From Hemileia vastatrix (lineage: Eukaryota; Basidiomycota; Pucciniomycetes; Pucciniales; Zaghouaniaceae), in contig JASXTE010000008.1 of the NCBI GenBank assembly GCA_030280995.1, positions 25,760,693-25,824,692 on the forward strand: a stretch of 64,000 bases of DNA, written 5' to 3'. The notes beneath the pieces are model-generated. The model worked only from the letters and a program-made list of their open reading frames with translations, was not told where the DNA came from and ran no database searches. Shown in pieces: positions 33,180-44,841 of the stretch; the first letter of the stretch is position 1, and each line of letters begins with the position of its first letter. The position numbers and the translations under genes are program-made.

Positions 33180-34634
33180 AAAATTAGTTTAACCTGTGAT
33201 ATGGATAATATTCCTGCTAGTCTTAAAAAGAAACCATACCCTGCTTCACCAATGAAGAGGAAAGACATAGAGGATAATATTAAGATGTTATTAAAAATGA
33301 ACATTATTGAGAAGGTTGAAACTACACCAAAATATTGTGTAATATCACCAGTACTTATTTCTTATGAACAAGATAAAGCAAGACTGTGCGGTGATTATAG
33401 AGCATTAAATACATTTACAGTAGATGATATTTATCCCTTTCCAAGGATTGCCTCTATACATGCTACCCTTAAAGGTGCTAAGTATATAAGTTGCCTAGAT
33501 GGAAATAAAGGGTACCATCAAATTCCTGTTGAAAAGAATTCACAGAACTTTTTGTTGATAACAACACATATGGGAATTTATAAATATGTCAGAATGCCAT
33601 TTGGACCAAAAAATGCTCCATCAGTATTTCAGAAGTTAATGGATATAACATTCCATAATGAGATGATTGAGGGATGGTTAATGGTATACATTGATGACAT
33701 CATAGTGTTCTCTAAAACATATGATGAACACTTAATTCATTTAAAGAAGGGATTTCAGAAAATGGATGAAATAAAAATGACCCTTGCATTGAAAAAATGT
33801 AAATTTGGGTTTGAATCGTTAAAGGTGCTTGGTCATATTGTATCTGGCTTACAAATATGCGTAGACCAAAATAAAGTGGATGCAATAAAGAATATTGGCA
33901 TTCCTCAAAATGTAAAGGATGTACAATCTTTTCTTGGCATGTGTGGTTATTATAGACAATATATAAAAAACTACCAATTAATTGCTGCACCATTGACCAC
34001 ACTAATAAAGAAATCAGAAGCTTTCATTTGGAATAATGAAATACAACAGGATTTTGATAAGTTGAAAGAATGTTTGATGACAGCTCCTATCTTGGGATTA
34101 CCAGATTTCCAATTACCTTTTGTATTATATACAGATGCAAGTTTTATTGGTCTGGGTGCTGCTTTGCATCAAAAACAACTTATTGAAGGAAAAATGTCAG
34201 AAGTAGTAATCTGCTATATTTCACGTACTCTGAGAAGTAGTGAATTGAAATATGGTGCTACTCAACTTGAATGTTTGGCAGTAGTATGGGCTCTTGAGAA
34301 GATACATTATCACCTTGAAGACCAAAAATTTGAGTTAATAACTGACTGTAGTGCAGTTAAGTCACTCTTAAACATGAAAACTCCTAATAGACACATGTTT
34401 AGATGGCAATTAGCTGTACAAGAATACAGAGGCCGGATGACTATTACACATAGAGCAGGAACCTTGCACTCTAATGTAGATCTGCTATCTAGAGTACCTC
34501 TGCCTAATAATGATGATAATCCTGCTTATGTTCCTGAGTCAGAGATTATTAACATTTATGGCATTTATATTGTAGATCTTGAGGATGATTTATGCAATCA
34601 ATTCTTGATAATTATGATTCAGATCCTGACTTGA
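33180..34634 (+). CDS. gypsy reverse transcriptase and RNase H
   Basis: RT motifs run in order: KPYPASPMKR, CGDYRALN near 33390, DGNKGYHQI, RMPFGPKNAPSVFQ and the catalytic YIDD near 33690, followed by VLGHIVSG. RNase H has YTDASFIGLGAA near 34131 and HSNVDLLSR near 34468. It copies the element RNA to DNA in cytoplasmic particles. The N-terminal boundary is set by the solo-LTR target site and is not a true start. Near 34595 the frame shifts, so the C-terminus as read here is false and pol continues in another frame from about 34592. Confidence 0.92.
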   Translation, partial: KISLTCDMDNIPASLKKKPYPASPMKRKDIEDNIKMLLKMNIIEKVETTPKYCVISPVLISYEQDKARLCGDYRALNTFTVDDIYPFPRIASIHATLKGAKYISCLDGNKGYHQIPVEKNSQNFLLITTHMGIYKYVRMPFGPKNAPSVFQKLMDITFHNEMIEGWLMVYIDDIIVFSKTYDEHLIHLKKGFQKMDEIKMTLALKKCKFGFESLKVLGHIVSGLQICVDQNKVDAIKNIGIPQNVKDVQSFLGMCGYYRQYIKNYQLIAAPLTTLIKKSEAFIWNNEIQQDFDKLKECLMTAPILGLPDFQLPFVLYTDASFIGLGAALHQKQLIEGKMSEVVICYISRTLRSSELKYGATQLECLAVVWALEKIHYHLEDQKFELITDCSAVKSLLNMKTPNRHMFRWQLAVQEYRGRMTITHRAGTLHSNVDLLSRVPLPNNDDNPAYVPESEIINIYGIYIVDLEDDLCNQFLIIMIQILT

Positions 34635-36118
34635 GTAAACTCACTACAATATTAAATGATCCATCTAATGATTCAATGAATGTTTTAATAAAAACATTAC
34701 CAAATAAGTATAAAGAGGCATTAGAAAAGGAAAATTTTCCATTGAGGATGGTTTTATATATTACAGGAAAAAATTAAGTAATGTAATTGTAATTCCCCCT
34801 TCAATGAAGGAGTTAATGTTAAGTATATGTCATGATGATATATTAGCAGGTCATTTTGACTTCCATAAAACATTAACCAGAGTAAAAAACACAGCTTGGT
34901 GGATTAACATGTCTGATGATTTTTAAAAATTTGTTGAGACGTGTGATTCTTGTCAAAAATCTAAAAGATTAAAAGGCAAAAGAGCTGGTTTATTACAACA
35001 AATTGAGCAACCCAAAGCTCCATGGGAAATAGTTAACATGGACATTGTAACAGGTTTGCCAATAGAAGGACATAAGAGTTATAACTCCTGCTGGGTAGTT
35101 GTTGATAGATTTACAAAAATGTGTAAATTTATTCCTACTCATAAAGAGGTTTCTGCACAGGACTTAGCTTTTTTATGGTTGACACAAATGTTAAATATAG
35201 CAGGTTTCCCCAAAGCAATAGTTTCTGACAGAAATCCTAAATTTACTTCTGAGTTCTGGACATCACTTATGGATGTTTCAGGGTGTCAATTAAAACTTTC
35301 TACAGCACACCATCCACAAACTGATGGGCTAGCAGAAAGAATGATACAAACCTTAGAAGATTTGATAAGAAGATATTGTGATTTTGGTCTTAACTTTAAA
35401 GACAATGACAAATTCACACATGATTGGGTAACCCTTATCCCAGGTTTAGAATTTGCATACAATAGTACAATACATTCTGTCACTGGCAAAAAGCCATTTG
35501 ATTTATGGTTGGGTTATGTGCCTAATACCCCTGCTAAAACTCTTAATAAATTACCTAGATTGGATATCCATCCAGGTACTAAGTCTTTTCTTCAAATGCA
35601 AGAATTATGCAGAAAACATACTCAAGAATGTATAAATAAGGCGTTTGAGTATGAAAAGAAAAGATGGGATAAAGCCCATAAAGAACAAATGTTCAAAGAG
35701 GGTGATGAAGTCTTTATTTCTACACTAAATTTCAATTTAAATGGTAATGTTAAATTGAAGGATCCATTCATTGGACCATTTGTGGTGAAAAAGATGGTTG
35801 GTAACAATGCTGTTGAGGTTATTCTATATGCACCATATATAGAAAACATCCAGTATTTCCTATATCTCTTATAAAACCATACCATTATAATGATAGTGCT
35901 CTATTTCCAAGAAGATCAGGAAGGCATAAACAGAAACCTGAAGAAATAGTTGAAAAAGCAGAAATTGACAAGATACTTAAAAAGAGACACCTTACAAAAG
36001 AAAAGGGAGTTGAGTATCTATTAAGATTTAAAAATAAATCAAGTGAATATGACCAGTGGATTCCAGAAAATGAAATCTCTGATCTTAAAAATCTCTTGAA
36101 AAAATTTAAATCAAAATA
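34592..36118 (+). pseudogene. gypsy integrase with chromodomain, frameshifted
   Basis: A zinc-binding HHCC region is readable around 34800-34970 (CHDDILAGHFDFHKT ... CDSCQKSKR) with one TAA at about 34924. The catalytic core (35038-35874) has NMDIVTG, SDRNPKF and the glutamate in LAERMIQTLED. A GPY-like C-terminal part follows (GPFVVKKMVG). After a frameshift near 35845 the reading continues with FPISLIKPYH and a chromodomain-like end (VEYLLRFKNK, YDQWIPENEI) to a stop at 36116-36118. A chromodomain at this place marks chromovirus-type gypsy elements that target particular chromatin. Three lesions make this copy inactive as read. Confidence 0.88.
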
Positions 36119-36237
36119 ATACTGTTTATTAAGTATATGTATTATAAAAATTTTAAAAAAGTTATTTTTCTATTTCACTCCTTACTATTAAATAAAATGT
36201 CTTAACATTTTTTTTATTGTTTTTTTGGGTGAGGGAT

Positions 36238-37413
36238 TGTCAGCCTAGATATCCCTAGGACTGAGTATTTCTTATGCTTAAAATAAGATAACCTTAAGTA
36301 AATTAAGCTTATATCTTAAAAATAAGGTTAAAACAATTATATATATGATTAAAATACCTATATATATAATAATTACACTATTATATAACTTATAGTAGTT
36401 TAAATAGATTATCCATAGCCTTATAATACTTATTAAGGTGTTAATGGAGTCATAATATACTTATCTTAAGTGATATTAAGTAATTATGGACATACATAAG
36501 CTTAAATGTATACATAAATCTCATATTCAGTGAAATATGCAGTATATTATGTATATTTAGGTCTATAAGTGGGTTTTAGCCTCTTAATAGCCTATAACCT
36601 TTGTTTTTCTGATTATTTTAGGTCATATGGACAAAATCAATGGATTCAAAACGCCTACAGAAGCATAGACATCTATATCAGGCGCATACACTCAGTTTGG
36701 ACAACTTAATCTGCTTCCTTAGATGGATATTCACAGATTTATGGGTTGGGAGGTCATTGCTGGGTTAATGTGGATGCTTGGGAATGTTATTGGGGGCTTG
36801 GAAACTTCATTTTTTTCTTTGATATGCTTTGGGTTTCATTAAATCTCTTTTGGATTGCTTATTTTACCTGTTTCTTTATGGTATCTGCTTTCATCTGGAT
36901 TTTCTATTTATGGTATAGGTCTGTGTTATCATTAATTGTGATGGAGGGTCCTTACTGGAGGTCTGAGTGTTGAATCTTCTTGAAGTGGACGCCTTGGGGA
37001 GGTGATGGTCCCTCACAGTGCTGTAATTTCGGGGGATAGCAGTGACATCATCTGGATTGAAGGTCTGTGCACTCCAGGGGATTTGGGTATAAGTAAGGAG
37101 GGATTTTGATGGTTATTTATCATCATTCACTTACTAAAATTCAAAAAAACACTACAATACAATTATTAGCATTTAGAAATATATTATAAAGCCATTATAA
37201 ATTGATATTATCTTTATATAAGCTATAACTATATTATATTCATCTATTTTCCACCACTAGCACGCATTTAAATCCAAGTATTGTGAGTTTTATTTGAGTA
37301 TAACCATTTTATTAGTCTTCCCCTGAAGTTTAATCACTAAATCATTTATCAATAAGTAGTAGGACCATAAATAAATACTATTATATCATACTAAAATACT
37401 AGATACACTGACA
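36238..37413 (+). repeat. gypsy 3' LTR
   Basis: Same length and termini as the 5' LTR. A 75-codon open frame inside it (36746-36973) is interrupted in the 5' LTR and is not considered a gene. Confidence 0.93.
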
Positions 37414-37418
37414 CCTAT

Positions 37419-39821
37419 TGTGAAACAAAATTGACTAGTAGTTGAAGATGAAGATGATGAGGTGGGGGAAGTAGTTGAACCCACCAGGCCTAAGTTATTT
37501 GTTGAAGCTAATCCCGAGTTTGAAGTAAGTATTTTAAAATTTAAAATTTTGTTTTCTCTCACCAAGAAATATGGGGGGCAGACTTGCTAGCAAGTCCACA
37601 ACTTGAAGTCAGATGGAAATCAGATGGAACTCAGACTGAAGTAATACTGAACTTTCACTTGAATTATCACACAAATAATAATGGATCTATATTGAAAACA
37701 TAGTGAAAGTGTGAGGATAACTGAATGGAAGCCATAAAAAATTATTCCATGAGTCTACTCAATGCAAAGTATTTTTTGAAGCAACTTATTTAAATAATAC
37801 TTTATTAAATTAAGTTGATCAATAAAAATTGATTGACAATATTTCAATTCTTAAATACAATAATTTTATTAAAAATTTTCAGATTACATATAAAAAAAAT
37901 CAGTGACTTTTTCTATTACTTACAACTGTTTTTACAGAATTGAAAACTATTTTTCAGCTAATATTTTATTGAAGTGAACTCTGTTCTTTGCCTGAAGAAC
38001 AGAGTTCATCCTCCTATTTTCACACTCTGTTTGCACCAATCTCCAACCCTTTCAATTCTATCAACACATGCTTGTCTTCCCTCCCCATGCCTTTCGCTAT
38101 CCTCCCAGCCCCATTGTATGCCATCCTCTTTTGATCCCCATTTCACACCTCTCAACCTCTCCCAGACCCTTTTCTTCATTTAAAATGCCTCATAACCCTT
38201 CATCTTCCCTTCCAACTCTTTCCCAACCTTTTTCTACCCCATATACCCTTCCTCACCCCTCTCTCCAGCCTTTCCAACCCTTGTAGCCCCATTCCTCCCC
38301 TTTACCTCGCCTCCACAATCTTTGAACCCCAATTTCCTCCCTTTCAACCCAGTCCCTATTTCTGTATATAAAAATAAAGTGTTAGGGAGAAATGGGGAGG
38401 TAAGCAAACTGGAAGGAGAGGAGAGGAGAGGGAGAGGAAAATGTGGATAGGGGTTGAAAATGATGATGAAGGGAGTGAAAAGGTTGGGGAGAAGGATGAG
38501 GTGAGGATAAAGAAATATTTCAAAGGGAAAAGAGTGGATATTCTTGAGAGGGAGTAAAAAAAGACAATAAAAGAAGATAGTAATACAAAATAAATATACA
38601 TAAAATATAAAATATATAAAATATGTTACAAAGAGTGGGCACAGAAATTCCTTGAATCCTAAAACTCCACAGCTCCTATACTGTTATTCTCTTCATTTAC
38701 TTAAATCTAATAAAAATCTACATTTTAATATTTTGAAAATTTTGAAGAAGAGGGGAAATAAATTTTAATAAATATTAGTATAAATTTTTTATTTATTTAA
38801 TAGTGAAATATAGTATGCCAATTGAATTTGAAAATTATATGTCTAAGTAAAGTCTTTGTAACGTCATTTTTAAGATTTTTGCACCTTCTTTAGATATTTT
38901 AATGATTTATAATATTCAATATTATCTAGTCATAAAATAAGTATATAATTTTTTCAATTCTTGAAAATAATAAAATTAATAATATAAATGCACAAAATAA
39001 ACTTTCATGAGCAAATTGACATATTTCAAATTGTAGTTTCTCCATGTATTTCTGGCCAAAGAAACTTATATAATAATATCAGATGGTATCTTGCCGGATC
39101 TATACATTGGTGTTCTTTTTTTTTAAAATTGCAAAGAAACTGCTTAAATAGTTTAAAATATGTATTTTTCAGATTAATTTGAGTGTGATCTGCACTGTAT
39201 TGAATTTTTTCTATAAAAAAAATCTCATTCTTCATATCTCAAGATTTGTTCAAAGTATTATTTCTATGCTTCATTAAATGTTCAAGTTATATTCATATTG
39301 AGTTCACCAGAATGTCAATATTTTTTCTTGGTGGTTTCATCACTAATTCAATGTTGGCTCAAAAAGATATGAATTAGGGTTCAAGGTTGCGGACTTGCTA
39401 GCAAGTCGGCCCCCCATATTGTGTGGTGTCTTTAGTAGCTAACTGATTATTTTTTGTAGAAGGGAGAACTAAATAAAGAACTTCCCATTGAACCAGAGAT
39501 AGTGGTCATTGAGCCTCAAGTTGAAGCTGGTCCATTGAGAATTACTGTAACTGGACCCACTACTGGTGCCTCAAACTGTGAGGTAGAGTTGAATCAGGTG
39601 TGGTGGAAGAAGCCAGGGCAAACTCCTCAAACCACTTTTCTCAAAAAAATTTGTGACAGGATTGATGGGATAGTCAATGTGGCTTTCTATAATGTAGCCA
39701 AGGAATTACTTGATATTGGAGGAGTGGTTCCAGTTGTGGAGGAAGTTGTTTTTGAGAATAGTATAAAGGAGATTAAAAGAGTAGTTGAAGAAATGAAGGG
39801 ATTGATTTGGAGAAAAATATA
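37419..39821 (+). pseudogene. unknown Cys-rich gene, 3' part
   Basis: The frame cut at 27792 resumes at the second CCTAT and encodes an acidic stretch (VVEDEDDEVGEV, RPKLFVEANPEFE). An intron follows: donor GAA/GTAAGT at about 37523, acceptor TTTTTGTAG at 39461. The last exon (39462-39821) encodes PLRITVTGPTTGASNC, VWWKKPGQTPQ and a helical end finishing at TAA. A 1.87-kb CACTA element lies inside the intron. A TGA occurs just after the CCTAT site. Unknown function; the final exon is clean for 120 codons. Confidence 0.5.
37560..39428. mobile_element. non-autonomous CACTA element (1869 bp)
   Basis: The ends CACCAAGAAATATGGGGGGC (37560) and, inverted, CACCACACAATATGGGGGGC (39428) are flanked by TCT on both sides (37557-37559, 39429-39431). 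That is the 3-bp duplication expected for CACTA elements. Immediately inside each end is the palindrome GACTTGCTAGCAAGTC. The interior has no transposase: a C/T-rich stretch at 38000-38340, its G/A-rich counterpart at 38380-38560, then AT-rich DNA. It sits in an intron of the broken gene. Confidence 0.88.
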
Positions 39822-39829
39822 AGAAATTT

Positions 39830-40685
39830 TTTTGAAATAGACAAGAAAGAAAAGAAAAAAGAAAGAAAAATTGTATAACGCCTTATCTTGAATATTTGAT
39901 AATTTTGTTTAAATTTTATTTTTTTTATGAAAGAAAAGAAATTGATATTGAGAGAAGAAAAAGAAAGAAAGAAAAATTTGTTTTAATTTTATATTTTAAT
40001 TTATTTTTCTTTCAAGTTTTAATTTTAGTTTTATTAATTCAAGTGAAAAGAAAAGAGATAAAAGGAAAGAAAAAAAAAATTTTTTTGAAGAAAAGTAATT
40101 AAAAGAAAAAAGATGCATTTTGAAGAAGAAATTTTATGGGATAAGACTAATTGATTTAAATAAGGAAAAATAAAATTTTGGATTTTCTGGGAGAAAGTAA
40201 GATGGTTTTGAGTTGTATTGTGAAAACGTTAGTGTTTGAGAATTTTTTGATTTAGGAGAAAAGAGAAGAAGAAAAAAGAAAAAATTGAGTTGAGATTCAT
40301 TTGAAGTTTTGGAAAATATATATAAACAATTGATAAGAAAGGGAAAAAACATAATTTTGTGTAGTAAGATTTAGAGAAACAGAAATTTTGATTTAATTTA
40401 TTTTGATTTTATTATATGTTTATTTTATTTTATTCTAATTTAATTTATTTTTAATTTTTAATTTAATTTAAATTTTATTTATTTTGATTTTAGTTTGATT
40501 TTGATTTGTTTAAATATTTGGAAATTTAAGAGAAGAAAAGAAATAAAAAGGAAAATATATGAAATTTAAAATTTGATTTAGAAATAAAAAGAAAAGAAAG
40601 AAAATGTTTTATAAGTTCTTTAAGGGAAAAAAAATGACTTTAAGGTTTAGGTTTTTTAGGATATTTTATGTGAAAAGTTTTTGTA
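39830..40685. repeat. purine/AT low-complexity tract
   Basis: About 850 bp dominated by GAAAGAAAAG-like and TTTTATTTTAATT-like runs on the plus strand. No gene. It separates the broken gene from the old gypsy fragment. Confidence 0.7.
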
Positions 40686-40689
40686 AGTT

Positions 40690-41532
40690 CAGGAGAGCTT
40701 GATACATTGATGGCCAGCTCCCAAGATGTTTTATTTGAGTCATCAAGACAGCCTTCTCATTCCACTAGATATTGAAGTTTCCCCTTGAGACATCTTGAAT
40801 CAAGAATCTGACTTACTTCCCACTCCAGATGATCTTCTACTTTCACTGGTTCTGGAGGGGGTAGGTTTTTGCCGGTATATATTTCTCAAGAAATTTCCAG
40901 AAAAGATACATGAAAAACAGGATGAATTGATTGCCATTTTAAAGGTAACTTGAGTTGAAATTCATTTTTAGAAACTTCTGCATCAAATTCTAATGGACCC
41001 AAGCACTTTTCTGATAATTTCTTTGATGGTCCAGTTGTTCAAATATTTTTAGAGTTGAGCCATACTTTATCACCTGGTTTAAAAGGTGAAGCAGATTTTC
41101 AATGTTTTTCAGCCCGTTTCCTATATCTTCAATTTGCTACCTCAAGGTTAGATTGGAGTTTGCCTTGAAGTTGTGAAAATGTTTGAAGGTAATGTTCAGC
41201 AAGATGATTAATCCCTACATTAATTGGATTGAAACAAGGATGTTGTCCATAGATTGTTTTGAAAGGAGATTTTTTTGTCAAAGAATGTGTAATGTTGTTA
41301 TAATCAAGTTTGGCCAATGGTAACCATGTGGTCCAATTGTCTTGTTGGTAGTTGACATACATTCAAAGATATTTTTCAAATATTTAGTTCATTCTTTTGG
41401 TTTTCCCATTTGTTTCATGATGATAAGCAGTGGAAAGATTCCTTGTAATATTTAGTTTTCAAAAAAGTTGAGTCCTGAAAGTAGAGACAAACAGGGATCT
41501 TGTATCTAAAATAATATTAGTGGGTAACCCAT
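40690..41532 (-). pseudogene. old Ty3/gypsy integrase and chromodomain remnant
   Basis: The minus strand from 41532 reads GDGLPTNII, DTRSLFVSTF, then AYHHETNGKT, then an intact stretch 41362-41129 (NWTTWLPLAKLDYNN, SPFKTIYGQHP). The integrase C-terminal FKPGDKVWL-like region and FHVSFLEIS follow, and finally a chromodomain-like segment (ILDSRCLKGKLQYLVEWEG) near 40750. Several stops separate these. The N-terminal part is cut off by the CACTA element starting at 41533, and its continuation is not found to the right within the window. Confidence 0.85.
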
Positions 41533-42428
41533 CACCACAGAAAATTTGGGGGGGGTATTGCTAGCAATACCCCTCATTTAAAAATGTTGGGAAGTGGTTG
41601 GAAAGCTGTTGGAAGGCTGTTGGGAGTTCATTGTGAAACCAGATTTAAATTAATTGGACAAAGATTTGGTAATCAGTTAGACCTAGGTTCAACCAAACTC
41701 AATCACAGGTTTCTTGGAGCTTGGTGATTACTTTGATTTTGAGCTGAGCACAGATTGAGCAAAGCTTGAACATATCACTTAACATATCATAATATTCACT
41801 TTCCCATCTTGTGGAAAGCAAAATTTGATATTCGTTCTAAGAATATCTACATATATTTTCTTGCCAAGTTGGTAACAGAAGGTTAAACTGTAGTATCTCA
41901 ATTATTACACTAGACTACATAGATATTTGATAAAACATACAATTCAAATCAACTTTAATATTATTGAGATCACCATAAGTGTCTTTCCAAAGACTTACAA
42001 AAAGTATGTTAGTATCAAGACATCGTTCTAGGTAGTAGTTTCAATTTGGATTTTGAACTGACATCTAAAGCATTTTACTATTAGACAGAAACATAAATAA
42101 GTGTAATAAGAGTGAAATTATTCTATTTTGTGATTATAATGTAACAATAAAGCACATTTTTATTGAGAAAATTTTTCTTCCTCCACAAACCAAAATTTAC
42201 TCTATAGGCTCAAGATTTATTTTTAAGCCATATTATTCATTTCAGTTATCATTGATTTACTTCCAATATTTATTAAAAAGATAATAATAATACATGTGAA
42301 AGAATTATGAGCTTAGCATAGCATATGCTAAAAAGTTATTTTGTCGTTTTATTCAAAACTGATTCTTCATTTTTTGCTTCAATTCATCTTTTAACAACCA
42401 CTATCTTCAGATACTATTCTTACTTAAT

Positions 42429-44803
42429 ATGTCAAGTCTCAGATGTGTTGGACAGTTCTCAATAACAATCAATCAAATTTATATGAATGTAATTTCAAGA
42501 TTTCAAAACTCACCGACCCCCACGATTTTACAGCGAGGCCATTCAAATGTTCATATTTTTGGACTATTTGAAGAAAGAAAACCAACCCTTGTTGGTAATC
42601 TTTCTCAAGTGCAGAGTCAGCACATTGGACCACTATTGGGTGAAATTGGCTCTGGATCTCACCATTTAAACCAAAGAAGTGCCTTGAATCCTATGAAGCC
42701 TTTTTATTTTCATGCTTACTTGGTTCCAGTTTTTGGTAATCAGTATCAACTTTGGGGATGCCTCTTTTCTTCAAGTACACTAATCAGTCTTGCTAAAGAA
42801 GCATTTTCTTCTGCACAAATCGATTTATGTCCAATCCTGAACTACACCTCCACTATCTTTTTTAATATCCCGCATGTAATTTTTGAAGGCTCTTTCCAAA
42901 TATCTCAGAGTACTCAAGATTGGAAAGCTGATCAACTTATCCGAGGAATCAAAACAGTTCTCAAAACACATCAGCTTCAAGCAATAAATTTTATGATTGA
43001 CAATGAAAGAATGTTAAAGGAAAAGTTGGATATCATGTGGAGGCACCAGGACAACCATTGGCTTAGAACTGGATTCAATGACTATAAAGATCAGCTTCCT
43101 AATAATCAATTAACGCCTGAATGAAACGGGTCAATACTTGCTGATGATATGGGTTTGGGAAAGACACTTTCAACTCTTTCTCTTATAAGTGCAACTCAAG
43201 GTGAAGCAAGACAATTCCAGGTATCAGAAAATCAAGAAGGTATTAATCGGAGTTCAGCCACACTGATTATATGCCCCCTGGCAACACTATCTAATTGGAT
43301 CAATGAAATAAGTGTGCACTTTGAAGATAATGCGCTTCCTTTCAAGGTTCTTTATGGGAAGGATTGTCAAAATACTAATGTCAATGAGCTACAGGACACT
43401 GCTATTGTTTTAACGACCTATGAAATAGCTAGCCCAACAATGTCAAAAAATCAAAGCCAAAAAAAGATACCAGTGACTCAAATGCTCTTTTGGTATAGAG
43501 TTGTTTTAGATGAAGCTCAGTTAGTGCCCATTTCTATATCTAAAACTTAAAACTTAATTTTTATAATCAATTTTTATAAATATTCTTTTAGTTACATAAA
43601 AAATCATTACTCGCAGAGGGCTCAAACAATATTTGACTTGGAATCCCAACACCAACTATGCTTGACTGGAACTCCACTTCAGAACAGGCCCACTGACCTT
43701 CAAAGTCTCATATTTTTTCTTAGAATCAAAAAGTGGCAAGAAGACTGGTTATGGAAGAATTTCCTTTTTCCAGGTTTGCAAAAAGGAAAGGCTAATTCTA
43801 TTAAATCAATCAATCACTTAATGAAAGTCATAAGCCTACTTAGAACAAAGGATGCAATTTTGTCTCTTCCAAAAAAGATTCAAAGGGGGATATTGGTTCA
43901 ATTAGCAGATCCATGGAGGTCTAAAGTTGATGTGCTTCAAGAAGGATTCACTGAGCGATATGGGCCCTCCAGAAGCACTGACTTCCCTTGGGACTCATCT
44001 GAGTTTCTAAGAGAGCTGATGATTTTAAGAAAATTCTGCAACCATCCAATCTACAAAAATCTGGATGAAACTCCAACTTTTGATTTCACCTGGCAGCATT
44101 CCGCAAAGATTTGTCATCTTATAGGCCACTTAAAAAACTTTTTGTCTGGTGAAAGGGATATAAATTTTCCAAAAGCTGTTATATTCTCCAACTTTGCAGA
44201 CTTTTTGCAGATGTAAGTGATTCTATAATGAATTGTTTTACAAAATTGTGTTGGCTTATTAAAAACAATTTTCTAATATTTTAAAATAGAATAAAAATGG
44301 CTTTAGATGACCACAATATTAGGTATACCCAGCTTACGGGTGAACTCAGCCGGACAAAGCGAGACAAAAATATGCATGAATTCCATTTTAATAAAAATTG
44401 CCAAGTTTTTGTTGGAACGATTCAGGCTGCAGGAGTGGGTATAGATCTCAGATGTGCTCAAAATGTATATATAATGGTGAGCTCAATGTCTTTTATTTCA
44501 TATTAAGAACAAAAATATTAAATTTTTTATATGTTCAATGTTGAAATAGGAGCCAAATTGGAATCCAGCAGTTGAGCAACAGGCTGTTGATCGGCTGTAT
44601 AGAATGGGGCAGCAAAATGAAGTAAATGTTTTGAATTATTTTGTACAAGGAAGTATAGAATTTAGCATGTATAAGATTCAAAGGAAAAAAAATGGAGCTA
44701 ACAATGTAAGCCAAATTTCATTTCTATAAATTTTAATGATAATAGTAATCATTAAAATTATGTTTTTGTTTTCAAGGCTAAGTGTCCCAAACAGTGGAAA
44801 TGA
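42429..44803 (+). CDS. SNF2/Rad5-like DNA helicase (one internal TGA)
   Basis: ATP-dependent DNA translocase of the SNF2 superfamily, nearest in motif pattern to the Rad5/HLTF group. Five exons in phase: 42429-43519, 43592-44212, 44290-44476, 44550-44705, 44777-44803, giving 693 codons. Motifs: ADDMGLGKT (I), ICPLATLSNW (Ia), DEA-H formed across the first intron (II), LTGTPLQNR (III), FVGTIQAAGVGIDL (V) and RLYRMGQQ (VI). The start could be 42429 or the Met at 42486; copy 1 supports the latter. A TGA at 43122-43124, just before motif I, interrupts the frame where copy 1 has a glycine codon. No RING or HIRAN domain is evident, so it is shorter than cellular Rad5. It follows the element terminus by 900 bp and ends 38 bp from a convergent gene. 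It may assist transposition or chromatin opening (inference). Confidence 0.87.
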
Positions 44804-44841
44804 GGAGTATGAGTGTGCAAACCTATTATTAAGGGAGTTTG

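Larger units (their letters stand above)
27793..37413 (+). mobile_element. Ty3/gypsy retrotransposon with chromodomain, near full length
   Basis: Two 1176-bp LTRs (27793-28968, 36238-37413) begin TGTCAGCC and end CACTGACA, flanked by CCTAT on both sides (27788-27792, 37414-37418). The order gag, protease, RT, RNase H, integrase, chromodomain is that of Ty3/gypsy. The LTRs differ at only a few dozen positions by eye, so the insertion is fairly recent. A GAGGGAT purine run precedes the 3' LTR as polypurine tract. Lesions: a solo LTR inserted between protease and RT, and a handful of frameshifts or stops in pol. Confidence 0.93.

Noticed and set aside
36746..36973. 75-codon ORF rich in Trp and Phe
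   Set aside because: It lies in the gypsy 3' LTR and is broken in the 5' LTR; chance ORF.
38068..38601. Pro/Ser-rich ORFs on both strands inside the small CACTA element
   Set aside because: They reflect a C/T-rich stretch and its inverted G/A-rich counterpart; codon pattern is compositional only.
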